32,495 nucleotides of DNA from Bacillota bacterium (GCA_028280325.1 JANQLZ010000008.1:1-32495); one strand, 5' to 3'. Counted from the first letter of the stretch, positions 6,979 through 14,992 are shown. Notes: generated by a model from the sequence alone, not told the origin. Numbers and translations are program-made.

Positions 6979-7899
6979 TTACAAACCAGAAAACAATCCC
7001 TCAACACTCAAATACCGCTGGCCGCTGTCAGCCATAACTCCGACAATGACCTTGCCTTTGTTGGACGGCTGTAAAGAGAGCTGTTGCAGTACACAGGCTA
7101 CAGCTCCCGATGATATTCCCACTAAAATACCTTCGGTCCGGGCCAGGGTCCGGCACATGGCATAGGCATCTGTCGTTTTTACCAACATGATTTCATCAAT
7201 CAAACTTTTATCCAAAGTATCAGGAACAAAGCCCGGGGCAGTACCCATCATTTTATGAGGTTTGAAGATTCCCTGCGAAATATAAGGAGAACTTTCAGGT
7301 TCAATGGCAATCAGTTGTATCTGGGGTTTCTTTTCTTTTAAATAGCGCCCTGCTCCGCAAATGGTTCCTCCGGTGCCCAGGGCTGATACCAAAATATCAA
7401 TGCTGCCGTTAGTATCTCGCCACAACTCTGGGCCGGTTGTTTTATAATGTGCGCCAGGGTTATCCTGGTTAACATGTTGCCCGACATAAAAATATTCCGG
7501 ATGCTTTTTCAGTATCTCTTTCATCATTTTACGTGCCCCAGCTGTACCTTCACTTGCTGGAGAAAGGACTAGTCTTGCTCCAAAAGCCTGAAGAATTTTT
7601 CGCCTTTCAATGCTTTGAATTTCTGACATACATAAAATTGTCTGATACCCTTTGACTGCTGCAATATAAGCTGTAGCCATACCAGTATTTCCACTGGTTG
7701 TTTCAATTAAAGTATCACCGGGCTTTATCAGACCTTTTCTTTCAGCCTCGGTGATAATATTATAGACCGGACGATCCTTAACACTGATCGGATTCAAGAA
7801 TTCACACTTGACAAAGGCCTCACCATATCGGGAAAGAGTATTGAGTTTCAGCAAGGGGGTATTGCCTATTAATTCAGTTATATTATCAGCAAATTTCAT
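6979..7899 (-). CDS. cysK: Cysteine synthase (O-acetylserine sulfhydrylase)
   Basis: 306-residue PLP enzyme of fold type II that makes cysteine from O-acetylserine and sulfide in the cytoplasm. The PLP lysine is K41 in NPISVKDR; substrate loop TSGNTG (residues 68-73); phosphate-binding GTGGT (175-179); pyridine-nitrogen serine in ISSGA (262-266); TTGPE (154-158) is typical of CysK. The start is the ATG at 7899, set by GGGAGG 7 bases before it; a longer in-frame start at 7938 lacks a ribosome site. Length matches CysK. It could also act on other O-activated serines, as CysM-like paralogues do. It is divergent from the esterase operon whose 36-bp palindrome lies 93 bases upstream, so co-regulation is possible. 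Confidence 0.88.
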   Translation of the reverse strand: MKFADNITELIGNTPLLKLNTLSRYGEAFVKCEFLNPISVKDRPVYNIITEAERKGLIKPGDTLIETTSGNTGMATAYIAAVKGYQTILCMSEIQSIERRKILQAFGARLVLSPASEGTAGARKMMKEILKKHPEYFYVGQHVNQDNPGAHYKTTGPELWRDTNGSIDILVSALGTGGTICGAGRYLKEKKPQIQLIAIEPESSPYISQGIFKPHKMMGTAPGFVPDTLDKSLIDEIMLVKTTDAYAMCRTLARTEGILVGISSGAVACVLQQLSLQPSNKGKVIVGVMADSGQRYLSVEGLFSGL

Positions 7900-7991
7900 T
7901 AGTATTCCTCCCACTTTAGCTTGCTTTGATTGTAACATATCATGCTAAATTAATTGAGTAATTTAAATTTATATGTTGCATTTTACAGTAG

Positions 7992-8027
7992 TTGTGATAA
8001 CATTGTTACGTAACAATGTTATCACAA
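7992..8027. promoter_or_regulatory. Perfect 36-bp palindromic operator
   Basis: The left half TTGTGATAACATTGTTAC (7992-8009) is followed without a spacer by its exact reverse complement (8010-8027). The AAGGAGG ribosome site begins within it or directly after it, and the esterase ATG is at 8039. TTGCAT (7976-7981) with TAACAT (7998-8003) would be a promoter overlapped by it. The TetR gene in the same operon is the obvious ligand. As RNA it would also form an 18-bp hairpin next to the ribosome site. Confidence 0.75.
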
Positions 8028-8038
8028 GGAGGTATACT

Positions 8039-9220
8039 ATGTTTGGAAACCTTAAAGTGCTGCCCAAACCACTGGGAAATTATGTTGTCGGCATTACCCA
8101 TATGGATTTTATTGACTACTCAAGGCCGCAGGTTTTTTCATTTGAGACAGGCAGCCCGGGTAGAAAAATACCGGTGACAATATTTTATCCGGCTGACAGC
8201 AGTGAGCATAAAAGAAGTGCTCCTTACTCATTTCCGGAAGCCCTGATAGAAATCAGTAGAATGACCTTTGGTCTGTGGTCAAAAAAAATGGCCAGTTTAA
8301 AAACTCAAGTATATCAAGACATAGCCATTTCCAGTCAGAAAAAAGATTTTCCAATTATTTTTTTTAACCAGGGATATTTCTCATATGAAATGCAAAGTAC
8401 TGTTTTGTGCTCTGACCTGGCCAGTTTGGGTTATATTGTAATCTCTATTGGCCATCCGTATGAATCTTCAGCTGTTAAATATACTGATGGCAGTATTATC
8501 AAAGTCAGCAGGGAAATTGAGCGACAGTTTAACAGTATTTTCAATAAAGAATACATCCGGCAAGTGATGAAAATAAAGAGGGACAACAGTAGTTTTTCAG
8601 ATGAGAAGGCTATGGAGGTAGCAAAGTCTTTCTATGTTGATAATTATGGTAAACTGACTGAGAGCGTCAGGATATGGGCGGATGATACCATGTTTGTCGC
8701 CAATGAACTGGAGAATGTTAATAATGGAAATAAAGATACCAGGTTTAAAAACAGGCTGCAGTTAAACAGAGGCTTTGGTATCACAGGTGCTTCTTTAGGT
8801 GGTGCGGTAGCTGCACAGGTGTGTTTTTTAGATCAGAGATTTCATTGTGGTATTAATATGGATGGCGGAACCTGGGGAGATTATCTGTTTGAAAATATAC
8901 AGACCCCATTTATGACTATTGGCACTATGTTTCTGTGGAATACAGGCAGATCTACTTTTCTTTTAAATTCTGAAGATACCTTTATTGTTGTCGTTGATAA
9001 AACAGAACATTGGGCATACACTGATGTGATTTTTGGATCTCGACATGCAGTTCTTTTAGGCCGGGTTGGAGTACGAGATAAATTTGAGTTTCGTAAATTG
9101 CTTACTGATTATCATGCAACCTTCTTTAACAAGTATTTAATGGGCAATTGTGATACTGATTTAAGTACGTTAAAATATAAGGGAATTAAATTTTACCAAA
9201 ATAACAGAGCACCTCAATAA
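8039..9220 (+). CDS. Alpha/beta hydrolase, platelet-activating factor acetylhydrolase-like
   Basis: 393-residue serine esterase of the PAF-AH II/plasma PAF-AH type. The nucleophile elbow is G250-A-S252-L-G-G, the acid is D275 in INMDGG, and H324 in KTEHWAYTD matches the catalytic His-x4-D region of PAF-AH. The oxyanion strand FPIIFFNQGY (residues 104-113) fits as well. Expected role: hydrolysis of short acyl esters of lipids or similar compounds. No convincing signal peptide, so probably cytoplasmic. The start is ATG 8039, fixed by AAGGAGG 6-7 bases before it; an earlier in-frame start at 7973 would run through the palindrome. It forms an operon with the TetR gene 19 bases downstream and is likely repressed through the palindrome. 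Confidence 0.8.
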   Translation: MFGNLKVLPKPLGNYVVGITHMDFIDYSRPQVFSFETGSPGRKIPVTIFYPADSSEHKRSAPYSFPEALIEISRMTFGLWSKKMASLKTQVYQDIAISSQKKDFPIIFFNQGYFSYEMQSTVLCSDLASLGYIVISIGHPYESSAVKYTDGSIIKVSREIERQFNSIFNKEYIRQVMKIKRDNSSFSDEKAMEVAKSFYVDNYGKLTESVRIWADDTMFVANELENVNNGNKDTRFKNRLQLNRGFGITGASLGGAVAAQVCFLDQRFHCGINMDGGTWGDYLFENIQTPFMTIGTMFLWNTGRSTFLLNSEDTFIVVVDKTEHWAYTDVIFGSRHAVLLGRVGVRDKFEFRKLLTDYHATFFNKYLMGNCDTDLSTLKYKGIKFYQNNRAPQ

Positions 9221-9239
9221 ATATAGCGGGATGAGTTTT

Positions 9240-9839
9240 ATGAGTAATTACAGTTATGGAAACAGTGAACGGCGAGAGCAGTTACTGGAGGCAATATCAG
9301 GTTATTTCAATAGTGTTGGCCTATTAGATTTTAGTTTTCGGGGGGCCGCTAAGGCAGCCGGTGTGTCGCCGATGACTTTGGTTCGCTATTTTAATAATCG
9401 TGACGGTTTAATAGACGAGTTACTGTCTTATATGCTGCAGAAGTATATCAGAGATGCTGAGGCTTTTTGGCCTGGAAATTTTGCCAGTAATCCAACGGCT
9501 TCCATCCGTGAGCTGGTATTAGATTTAGACAGTGAAATATATAATGTAGACAGTGTAAAACTTTGGTATCAGCTGATATTACTTGCCGAAGCGCCTAATG
9601 CCCCGAATATTATGCAGGAGAGGTTAAAAAATATTTTTACAACCAGCCGAGATTACATTATTTCATTACTGCACAAACAGGGTTTATCCAAAGAACAGTC
9701 CTTGAAAGTAGGCGCAGCATTACACAGCTTTTCAAATGGCATCTATCGAGATTTTCTAATACATAAAAATAAGAAAACAGCTCGTGATAGTTTTGAGCTA
9801 ATGGTAGATTGGCTTGAACAACAATTGAACATCCCGTAG
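9240..9839 (+). CDS. TetR family transcriptional regulator of the esterase operon
   Basis: 199-residue regulator. Residues about 10-55 form the TetR DNA-binding domain (RREQLLEAISGYFNSVGLL, then AAKAAGVSPMTLVRYFNNRD as turn and recognition helix), followed by an all-helical ligand domain. The in-frame ATG at 9231 directly abuts the GCGGGA ribosome site, so the ATG at 9240, 8 bases after it, is preferred. It starts 19 bases after the esterase stop, with no promoter between, so the two are co-transcribed. Autorepression through the 36-bp palindrome at 7992-8027 is the natural reading. Ligand unknown; possibly a product or substrate of the esterase. Confidence 0.85.
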   Translation: MSNYSYGNSERREQLLEAISGYFNSVGLLDFSFRGAAKAAGVSPMTLVRYFNNRDGLIDELLSYMLQKYIRDAEAFWPGNFASNPTASIRELVLDLDSEIYNVDSVKLWYQLILLAEAPNAPNIMQERLKNIFTTSRDYIISLLHKQGLSKEQSLKVGAALHSFSNGIYRDFLIHKNKKTARDSFELMVDWLEQQLNIP

Positions 9840-9859
9840 TAGGTTTGCTTCAAAAACGC

Positions 9860-9952
9860 GACGAGGGGCTTGTCTTCGGCAAGTGGTTGGCAATTGTCTG
9901 GCAGCTGGTTTTTTTACAATAGTTTAACTATTGCAAAACGATTGCTGGAATA
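9860..9952 (+). repeat. Composite intergenic repeat: CTTG hairpin plus 11-bp ATTG units
   Basis: A hairpin (GGCTTG, loop, CAAGT near 9867-9882) is followed by GGTTGG, CAGCTGGTTTTTTT and then 11-bp units TTTAACTATTG, CAAAACGATTG, CTGGAA (9920-9950). The same order, inverted, is found at 29436-29544. It starts right after the TetR stop and may supply its terminator (T7 run at 9910-9916). Confidence 0.5.
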
Positions 9953-10029
9953 AAGAATAGTTATGAAATTTGTAAAGATAATACATACAAGAGAAGAGAG
10001 TATCAAATTGACTTGGCGATAGCCAAGTC

Positions 10030-10160
10030 ATATTGCTATTTGCCTACCCAACTACACCAATCACCAACTCATTGCCATCTATTGACCGATCTGGTTTACA
10101 AGTTTAAGGCCTGACCCCAAAGTTGTAAACCTTTTAAAAAGATTACTGCGAAAGGGTTAA
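10030..10160 (+). repeat. 131-bp direct repeat, copy 1
   Basis: This stretch is nearly identical to 10305-10436, offset 275-276 bases. The 3' part (TTTAAGGCCTGACCCCAAAG through AAAGGGTTAA) is identical; the 5' part has several substitutions and one indel. It contains no ORF. ATTGCC and ATTGACC steps inside it resemble the 11-bp unit family. Confidence 0.75.
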
Positions 10161-10185
10161 AAGGCTAAGGTTTATGCAGTAATGA

Positions 10186-10262
10186 GTTTGCTACGTAAAC
10201 GTAGTGGAATTGCTTTGCAATTGTGGTGGGCTCGCTTGACAGCAAGCGTAGGGCAGTCGTTT
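10186..10262 (+). repeat. Cluster of short hairpins between the two direct repeats
   Basis: Successive small stem-loops: TTTGCTACGTAAACG, AATTGCTTTGCAATT and CGCTTGACAGCAAGCG, ending in a T7 run. The same order of stems with different stem sequences is found at about 20391-20462 (TTTGCTGACGCAAAC, AATTGCTATGAATTG, CGCCTTTTGAAAGCG). No gene. Confidence 0.45.
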
Positions 10263-10304
10263 TTTTATAATACAATACTACACTAGGAACAATTGTCTTT
10301 AACA

Positions 10305-10436
10305 ATATTGCTATTTTACCCACCTATATACACCAATCGGCAGTTCATTGCCATCTGTTGACCGATCTGGTTTACGAGTTTAAGGCCTGACCCCAAAGTT
10401 GTAAACCTTTTAAAAAGATTACTGCGAAAGGGTTAA
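10305..10436 (+). repeat. 131-bp direct repeat, copy 2
   Basis: Second copy of the 10030-10160 repeat. The two copies plus the hairpin cluster between them suggest duplication of a ~275-bp unit inside this gap. Confidence 0.75.
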
Positions 10437-10454
10437 TAGTCATGCTACCCAACT

Positions 10455-10500
10455 GCCCACCAATCGTTCAGCTATTGTTCCAGCAATTGCTTAATAATCG
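10455..10500 (-). repeat. 11-12-bp unit array (inverted orientation)
   Basis: On the minus strand: GCAATTG, CTGGAACAATAG, CTGAACGATTG, then GTGGGCAGTTGGG. These are the same units as at 20297-20349 in the plus orientation. It abuts the structured element at 10522-10641. Confidence 0.5.
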
Positions 10501-10521
10501 ACGAAACGTTAGGCATAACGT

Positions 10522-10641
10522 GGCTCACAAAATTGATGCTAAATTAAGGAAAAGTAAAAAAATTTTACAAACATAATACAGGCAGTATATGTTTTCAAAT
10601 TTTTTTATGTATGACGCAGAGATAGCATCAATTATGGGAGC
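10522..10641 (-). repeat. Structured ~120-bp element, copy R (inverted)
   Basis: Read on the minus strand it has the outer arm GCTCCCATAATTGATGCTA (10623-10641) pairing with TAGCATCAATTTTGTGAGCC (10522-10541), internal TCTGCGTCATAC, and an inner stem of perfect 10-bp A/T arms (10556-10565 with 10597-10606). Inside that, AAACATATAC and GTATTATGTTT close the loop TGCCT. A tail ACGTTATGCC...TTTCGTCG (10499-10521) is also shared with the copies near 29 kb. The inner stem sequence differs from all other copies while pairing is kept. Confidence 0.7.
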
Positions 10642-10708
10642 ACAGTCAGAACGAAGACATAAACAACAAAGAATTGTTTATGCCCTTTATTATCCCCAAA
10701 CAATAATG

Positions 10709-10759
10709 TATAATCTACTTATGTTTCCTTTTAAGCATCATGATGCTGTTTTAAGGAAA
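10709..10759 (+). promoter_or_regulatory. -10 box and 5' hairpin of the leader transcript
   Basis: TATAAT (10709-10714) has a weak -35 candidate TTTATT (10686-10691, 17-base spacer). Just downstream is a stem-loop: TTTCCTT (10724-10730) with AAGGAAA (10753-10759), and inside it GCATCATGATGC. It precedes the GGGAGG ribosome site of the leader peptide. Confidence 0.45.
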
Positions 10760-10783
10760 TAAATATCTAAGGGAGGTCATGAT

Positions 10784-10852
10784 ATGAATAGATCAGCAAT
10801 TATCCAACATCAATTTATTACTTTATTAAAACATGGCCTACGGTGGAAATAA
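10784..10852 (+). CDS. Putative 22-codon leader peptide of an attenuator
   Basis: A short ORF starts ATG at 10784, 7 bases after GGGAGGT, and ends TAA at 10852. It begins MNRSAIIQHQFITLLKH and ends GLRWK. The strong ribosome site, its position between a promoter and a set of competing hairpins ending in a terminator, and the absence of any other gene make it a probable regulatory leader. The last codons encode Arg-Trp-Lys, a basic-x-basic motif of the kind (+x+) known to stall ribosomes in the presence of macrolides. That is known for such motifs in general; its action here is inference. Confidence 0.5.
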   Translation: MNRSAIIQHQFITLLKHGLRWK

Positions 10853-10867
10853 AAAGCAGTCAGTTCT

Positions 10868-10959
10868 GCTGTAGGATTTAACTACAGCTTTTAAAATGAA
10901 ATATTTTCAAAGGATTAATTAATGCTGTAGTTGACTAAAACTGCAGCTTTTTGTTTTTG
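10868..10959 (+). promoter_or_regulatory. Transcription attenuator: anti-antiterminator, antiterminator and terminator
   Basis: Four segments can pair in exclusive ways. A (GCTGTAG, 10868-10874) pairs with B (CTACAGC, 10882-10888). B extended (AACTACAGC, 10880-10888) is a perfect 9-bp complement of C (GCTGTAGTT, 10924-10932). C pairs with D (AACTGCAGC, 10939-10947; one G-T pair), and D is followed by TTTTTGTTTTT, an intrinsic terminator. A:B permits C:D (off); B:C prevents it (on). With the leader ORF just upstream this is a classical attenuator layout for the GNAT fusion gene at 10989. Confidence 0.65.
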
Positions 10960-10988
10960 TTGTAGCTAAAAAATTTTGGAGGCCTTAA

Positions 10989-13900
10989 ATGAAAGATATC
11001 AAAATAACCTTTTATCAACCCCAGTATGCCGCATCGGTAGCAGATATGTGGAATAGAAGCGGAGAAAACTGGGGTGGTGAGAGTATTGTCCACACCGCTG
11101 AAAGCATTATAAATGAAGAAGAAAGATCAGGTAATATCTGTACCTTTTTAGCTTTAGATGGGGAAGAGGTAGTTGGATACTGTAGCTTTTCCAATTATAA
11201 GCAGGATGAAGGGGCGTCCTATATACCCTCATTGAATGTCAGACCAGATTATATAGGCCAAAAAGTTGGCAAAAAACTGGTTCTTTCCTGTGTGGAAAGG
11301 GCTATTAAATCAGAATGGCCCAGACTGGACCTGTATACCTGGCCGGGAAATGATAAAGCTGTGCCTTTATACAAAAAGTGCGGCTTCTTTTGGGAAAGAC
11401 ATGACCAGGACACTCATTTAATGAATTTCTTACCCTATGTCATGAAGACTGAGGCTGTAAAAGAGTTATTCGACACTATCGACTGGTATGGTGACAGCCA
11501 GCGGGAAATTAAAATTGAAAGCGATGGGCGTCCGGAAGGAGACTTTGAGTTTTACGATTACCAATGGCGAAAAAACGACTTGATGCTAAACATGGAATTT
11601 GAACGACGAGGCAGAGGCTTAACCTGTATTGAGACCAATGAATACCTGATCAGGGTACGCCTGAAAAAACAAGACCTGATCTTTGGACGCAATCATCAAA
11701 TTGAATATGAACTCGTTAAGAAAAACAAAAATGCTCAGCCCCTGGAGGTTAGTATTAAAGGTATCGACAACAAGAATATCAAATACGAGTTTGAGTATCG
11801 AAATATTGTAAAAGATCAGCAACGGGTAACAGCTGAGTTTTATTTAGATACAATTGACAACAAGCAGGAAAAAACTAAAACCCATCCCTGTGTTACCTCG
11901 CTGATAACTATCAATGGAAAGCAGGCCTTATTTAAAATTGGGGTTAATCCTCTGGCTCCGGTTAAGATTGAGCTAGTTACTGACAGCAGAGCTCAAAAAT
12001 TGGGTATGCCCAGCACCTGCTACTTAAATTTAGAGAATAATTTTACTGAGGATATCGAAGTTGAGTACACTTTAAACAGCGACAAATACGTCAGCTTTAC
12101 ATCTCCAACACTGATAACATCTTTAAAGGCTAAGCAAAAAAAATCGGTTAAAGTGCCGTGTGTAATTAATAAGTATGGATTTTACCAAAAAGATACCGTC
12201 CTGAAAATTACCACTGAAAATACTCAGACTCAACACACGGCTGTTCTCAGAACTGCTTTTAGAGGATATTATGGCAAATACCACGGAGAAACTGAAGACG
12301 GCTATAATATCTATTGCGGAGCTTATCAGGTTGAGTTAAGTAAAACCGAGAACAGAACTATAATTTCTAAACTCGGTATAGGTATTTACCCGCATAACAG
12401 TTTGATAGCTGGTGTTCCCCAGCTTGGAAAGCCTTATTACAGCGAATTTAAAACTAAGAGTCCTGATAAAGTGGAGTTTATATCCAAGGAACATAGCGAA
12501 GTTATTAAAGCCGTTTTTGCGTCTGACAAGTTCCCCGAGATAGTGTTAAACTACTATGCTGAGCTGTTTCCGAATGGAATTGTCAATCTGCACAGTGAAG
12601 TTGAGAATACTTCAAGAAATAATAGCCCGGAGCTGGCCTTATCGCAGGAGTGTATGCTGTTTTTAGAGAATGCTAAACTGCCTTACGACGGAGGAGTTGT
12701 AGAAAGCAACAATAGTGCAGGGCTGCTTGCTAAGAAATGGGATATTAATAAAATCACTGAAAACTGGCTGTTCAGCAGCCACCATGTAAATGCAGGCTTA
12801 GGCTGGGACCCCAGCTCGGAAGTTCTTTTCCAATATGTGTCAGCAGTTATTGAAAGCAATTTAGGAAGCCTTCAGCCTGCTCAGAGGCTGAAAACCAAGC
12901 CTATAGTTTATACACTGGATACCTTTGCATCCTGGCAGCAGTTCAGAGAGTATATGGGTAATTATAAAGCTATAGACAGTCAGGATATTATGCAGGGATT
13001 CACCAGCAGTATCAACAATAACAATCCGTTTATTGCTGACACAGTTAAAGTTACCTGCGCAGAGCTGAAGCATTTGCCTGTAGCAGGCAGCTTGGAATTG
13101 AGCGCAGTTAATAATACACTGCCAGCTGTGGCTGCCGATTTGCAGTTCGAACAGAATAAAGCTGAACTGAAATGTTCTGTTCTCAAACAGGCTGAATTAG
13201 ATATTGTGACAATGGATTTTAACATCAATTCCCAAGCTTTTACTCGCAAAAAAGCAATATTTTTTAAAAGCAGCCAAAAGGTAATGACCAGCCAATACAC
13301 CGAACAAAATAAAAAGATATTTGAAGTTAGTAATGGCTTGATAACACTTAAGGCTGCTCCAGAGTTTTCCTCAGGTATTTTTTCTTTGGTCTATCAGGGC
13401 ACGGAGTGGTTGAATCATAGTTTTCCTACTCCCTGTATCAAAGGCTGGTGGAATCACTGGCCAGGCGGAATCACCTTGCTGCCCAGAAGAATGAGTTTTG
13501 TCTCAGTACCCAAGCAGCAAAAAACTGCTGAGTTTGTAGAAATTACCGATAACCACGGCAATGAGTGGACCGGGATAAAAACTGTCATTGATATTGTAGA
13601 TCATGAAAAACATCAGGGGATAAAAGTTGAGGAATATTATTTATTGGTCAGCGGTGCTCCGGTAGTTGGTAATTTTGCAATAATTCATCAGAATACCGGA
13701 GAGTACAAATATTTGGAGCTTAGACAGTGGAGTTTTATCCAAGCTGGTGAACAGGTTGAAAACTGGATTAGTTACACTGAAAACGGCACTGAAACCAAAT
13801 ACAGGTGTGGTGGCAGTGAATATGAGGTAAGCTTGGAGAACTGTTTGGTCCATGGGGCTAAAGGGCTGAACCATAATCTGACCCGCCTGTTAGATAAAGA

Positions 13901-14075
13901 CCTGTGGCATGAATTCAACAATAGTAATTTGATTTCATTTGATTTGGATATGGCCGAAGTTGAGGCTGCTGATGGTGAAACTGTTAAACTTGCCCCGCAG
14001 TATATGATTTTCAGTAAAGAAAAATTAGATAAAAACATGATCAAAGATTTACGGACAATCTCTTTCGATTTATAA
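10989..14075 (+). CDS. GNAT acetyltransferase fused to large beta-rich C-terminal region
   Basis: 1028-residue cytoplasmic protein without signal peptide. Residues 1-150 are a GNAT domain: IPSLNVRPDYIGQKVGKKLV carries the acetyl-CoA loop, and DLYTWPGNDKAVPLYKKCGF is the conserved last part. Residues about 320-420 look like an Ig-like/NEW3-type beta-sandwich (LNLENNFTEDIEVEYTLNSD). Residues about 430-1028 are beta-rich with many aromatic residues (GWWNHWPGGITLLPRR near 817-832) and may be a galactose-mutarotase-like or lyase-like sandwich; this part is not recognised with certainty. GGAGG lies 6 bases before the ATG. Expression appears to be controlled by the attenuator upstream. A small-molecule-modifying enzyme acting on a sugar conjugate is possible but unproven. 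The amidohydrolase 60 bases downstream probably belongs to the same operon. Confidence 0.75.
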   Translation: MKDIKITFYQPQYAASVADMWNRSGENWGGESIVHTAESIINEEERSGNICTFLALDGEEVVGYCSFSNYKQDEGASYIPSLNVRPDYIGQKVGKKLVLSCVERAIKSEWPRLDLYTWPGNDKAVPLYKKCGFFWERHDQDTHLMNFLPYVMKTEAVKELFDTIDWYGDSQREIKIESDGRPEGDFEFYDYQWRKNDLMLNMEFERRGRGLTCIETNEYLIRVRLKKQDLIFGRNHQIEYELVKKNKNAQPLEVSIKGIDNKNIKYEFEYRNIVKDQQRVTAEFYLDTIDNKQEKTKTHPCVTSLITINGKQALFKIGVNPLAPVKIELVTDSRAQKLGMPSTCYLNLENNFTEDIEVEYTLNSDKYVSFTSPTLITSLKAKQKKSVKVPCVINKYGFYQKDTVLKITTENTQTQHTAVLRTAFRGYYGKYHGETEDGYNIYCGAYQVELSKTENRTIISKLGIGIYPHNSLIAGVPQLGKPYYSEFKTKSPDKVEFISKEHSEVIKAVFASDKFPEIVLNYYAELFPNGIVNLHSEVENTSRNNSPELALSQECMLFLENAKLPYDGGVVESNNSAGLLAKKWDINKITENWLFSSHHVNAGLGWDPSSEVLFQYVSAVIESNLGSLQPAQRLKTKPIVYTLDTFASWQQFREYMGNYKAIDSQDIMQGFTSSINNNNPFIADTVKVTCAELKHLPVAGSLELSAVNNTLPAVAADLQFEQNKAELKCSVLKQAELDIVTMDFNINSQAFTRKKAIFFKSSQKVMTSQYTEQNKKIFEVSNGLITLKAAPEFSSGIFSLVYQGTEWLNHSFPTPCIKGWWNHWPGGITLLPRRMSFVSVPKQQKTAEFVEITDNHGNEWTGIKTVIDIVDHEKHQGIKVEEYYLLVSGAPVVGNFAIIHQNTGEYKYLELRQWSFIQAGEQVENWISYTENGTETKYRCGGSEYEVSLENCLVHGAKGLNHNLTRLLDKDLWHEFNNSNLISFDLDMAEVEAADGETVKLAPQYMIFSKEKLDKNMIKDLRTISFDL

Positions 14076-14134
14076 TAATGGCAGGATATTCAAGTGATTT
14101 AACAGTATAATATAAAAAATACGGAGGTAGGTAA

Positions 14135-14992
14135 GTGAAAGTAATTGATGCTCATATCCATTTTTCCAATATCAACTCGTTCTTAGTTACGGCCAGGGAG
14201 ATATCAAAGGTGGATTATTCATATCAGGGTTATTGCCAATCATTTGCTCAACATCAGGTAGTGGCAAGTGTCGGCATGGGTTTGCAGGAAACAAAAAAAG
14301 ATGGTTTTCCTGACCGGGAGTGTGGCAACCCGATGCTGCTTGATTTGCACCCCCAGTTGCCCGACAACGTATATTACTGCCTGGGAGTTAACCCTTATAA
14401 ACTACATGGTGACCAAAAAAACACTGAGCTTGACAAATTAGAACGACATTTGCAAAATAACCGGGCAGTCGGGTTTAAAATTTATGCCGGCTATTATCAT
14501 TATCATGTATTTAATGAAGTTTATGAGCCTGTCTATGACTTAGCTGCTAAGTATCAGGTTCCGGTAGTGATTCATTCCGGCAATACTTACAGTGAACGCG
14601 GCCGCTTAAAATACTCTCATCCGCTGAATGTAGATGAGGTGGCAGTAAAACATCGGAATGTTGATTTCATCATAGCCCACTTAGGCTGTCCCTGGACCCT
14701 GGATTGTGCTGAAGTTATCAGCAAAAATACTAATGTCTATGCCGACTTGTCCGGGTTGATTGTCGGTGACAGTTTGACTGTTGCCAGAGAGGCACAAAAA
14801 AAGCTGTTTGTAGATCTGGTTAAAGCGGCCTTGGTTTACACCGGCAACTATCAAAAGTTCCTTTTTGGCACAGACTGGCCCTTAGTAGATTTAGGTGCTT
14901 ATATTGATTTCATTAAAGGCCTGGTACCCAGGGCACATCACCAAGACGTCTTTTTTAATAATGCCAAGAGGTTGTTTAAGATTGAGGGGTAA
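14135..14992 (+). CDS. Amidohydrolase family metal-dependent hydrolase
   Basis: 285-residue TIM-barrel enzyme of the Amidohydro_2 type. Metal ligands visible: H7 and H9 in DAHIHF, K115 (candidate bridging lysine), H147 in VVIHSGN, H182 in IIAHLGCPW, and D247 in FGTDWPL. This set fits hydrolases or decarboxylases acting on C-N, C-O or C-C bonds; substrate unknown. The start is GTG at 14135 after CGGAGGTAGG. It follows the GNAT fusion gene by 60 bases with no clear terminator, so co-transcription under the attenuator is likely. A structured repeat hairpin with a T-rich tail (15054-15106) follows and could terminate the operon. Confidence 0.85.
   Translation: MKVIDAHIHFSNINSFLVTAREISKVDYSYQGYCQSFAQHQVVASVGMGLQETKKDGFPDRECGNPMLLDLHPQLPDNVYYCLGVNPYKLHGDQKNTELDKLERHLQNNRAVGFKIYAGYYHYHVFNEVYEPVYDLAAKYQVPVVIHSGNTYSERGRLKYSHPLNVDEVAVKHRNVDFIIAHLGCPWTLDCAEVISKNTNVYADLSGLIVGDSLTVAREAQKKLFVDLVKAALVYTGNYQKFLFGTDWPLVDLGAYIDFIKGLVPRAHHQDVFFNNAKRLFKIEG

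Noticed and set aside
6750-7007. Minus-strand ORF across the DUF302 end and intergenic hairpin
   Set aside because: Low-complexity Ser-rich translation typical of an antisense shadow; crosses a hairpin and the end of a better-supported gene.
9840-10700. Possible CRISPR array
   Set aside because: Repeats are 11-12 bp, degenerate and contiguous, without spacers of uniform length, and no cas gene is in the window.
9840-10780. Possible insertion sequence remnant
   Set aside because: No transposase-like frame, no clear terminal inverted repeats bounding the whole gap, and no target duplication visible.
10868-10947. T-box riboswitch
   Set aside because: No T-box consensus, no specifier stem; the layout instead fits a leader-peptide attenuator.
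11619-13300. Several minus-strand ORFs inside the GNAT fusion gene
   Set aside because: All are antisense to one long well-supported frame and lack ribosome sites.
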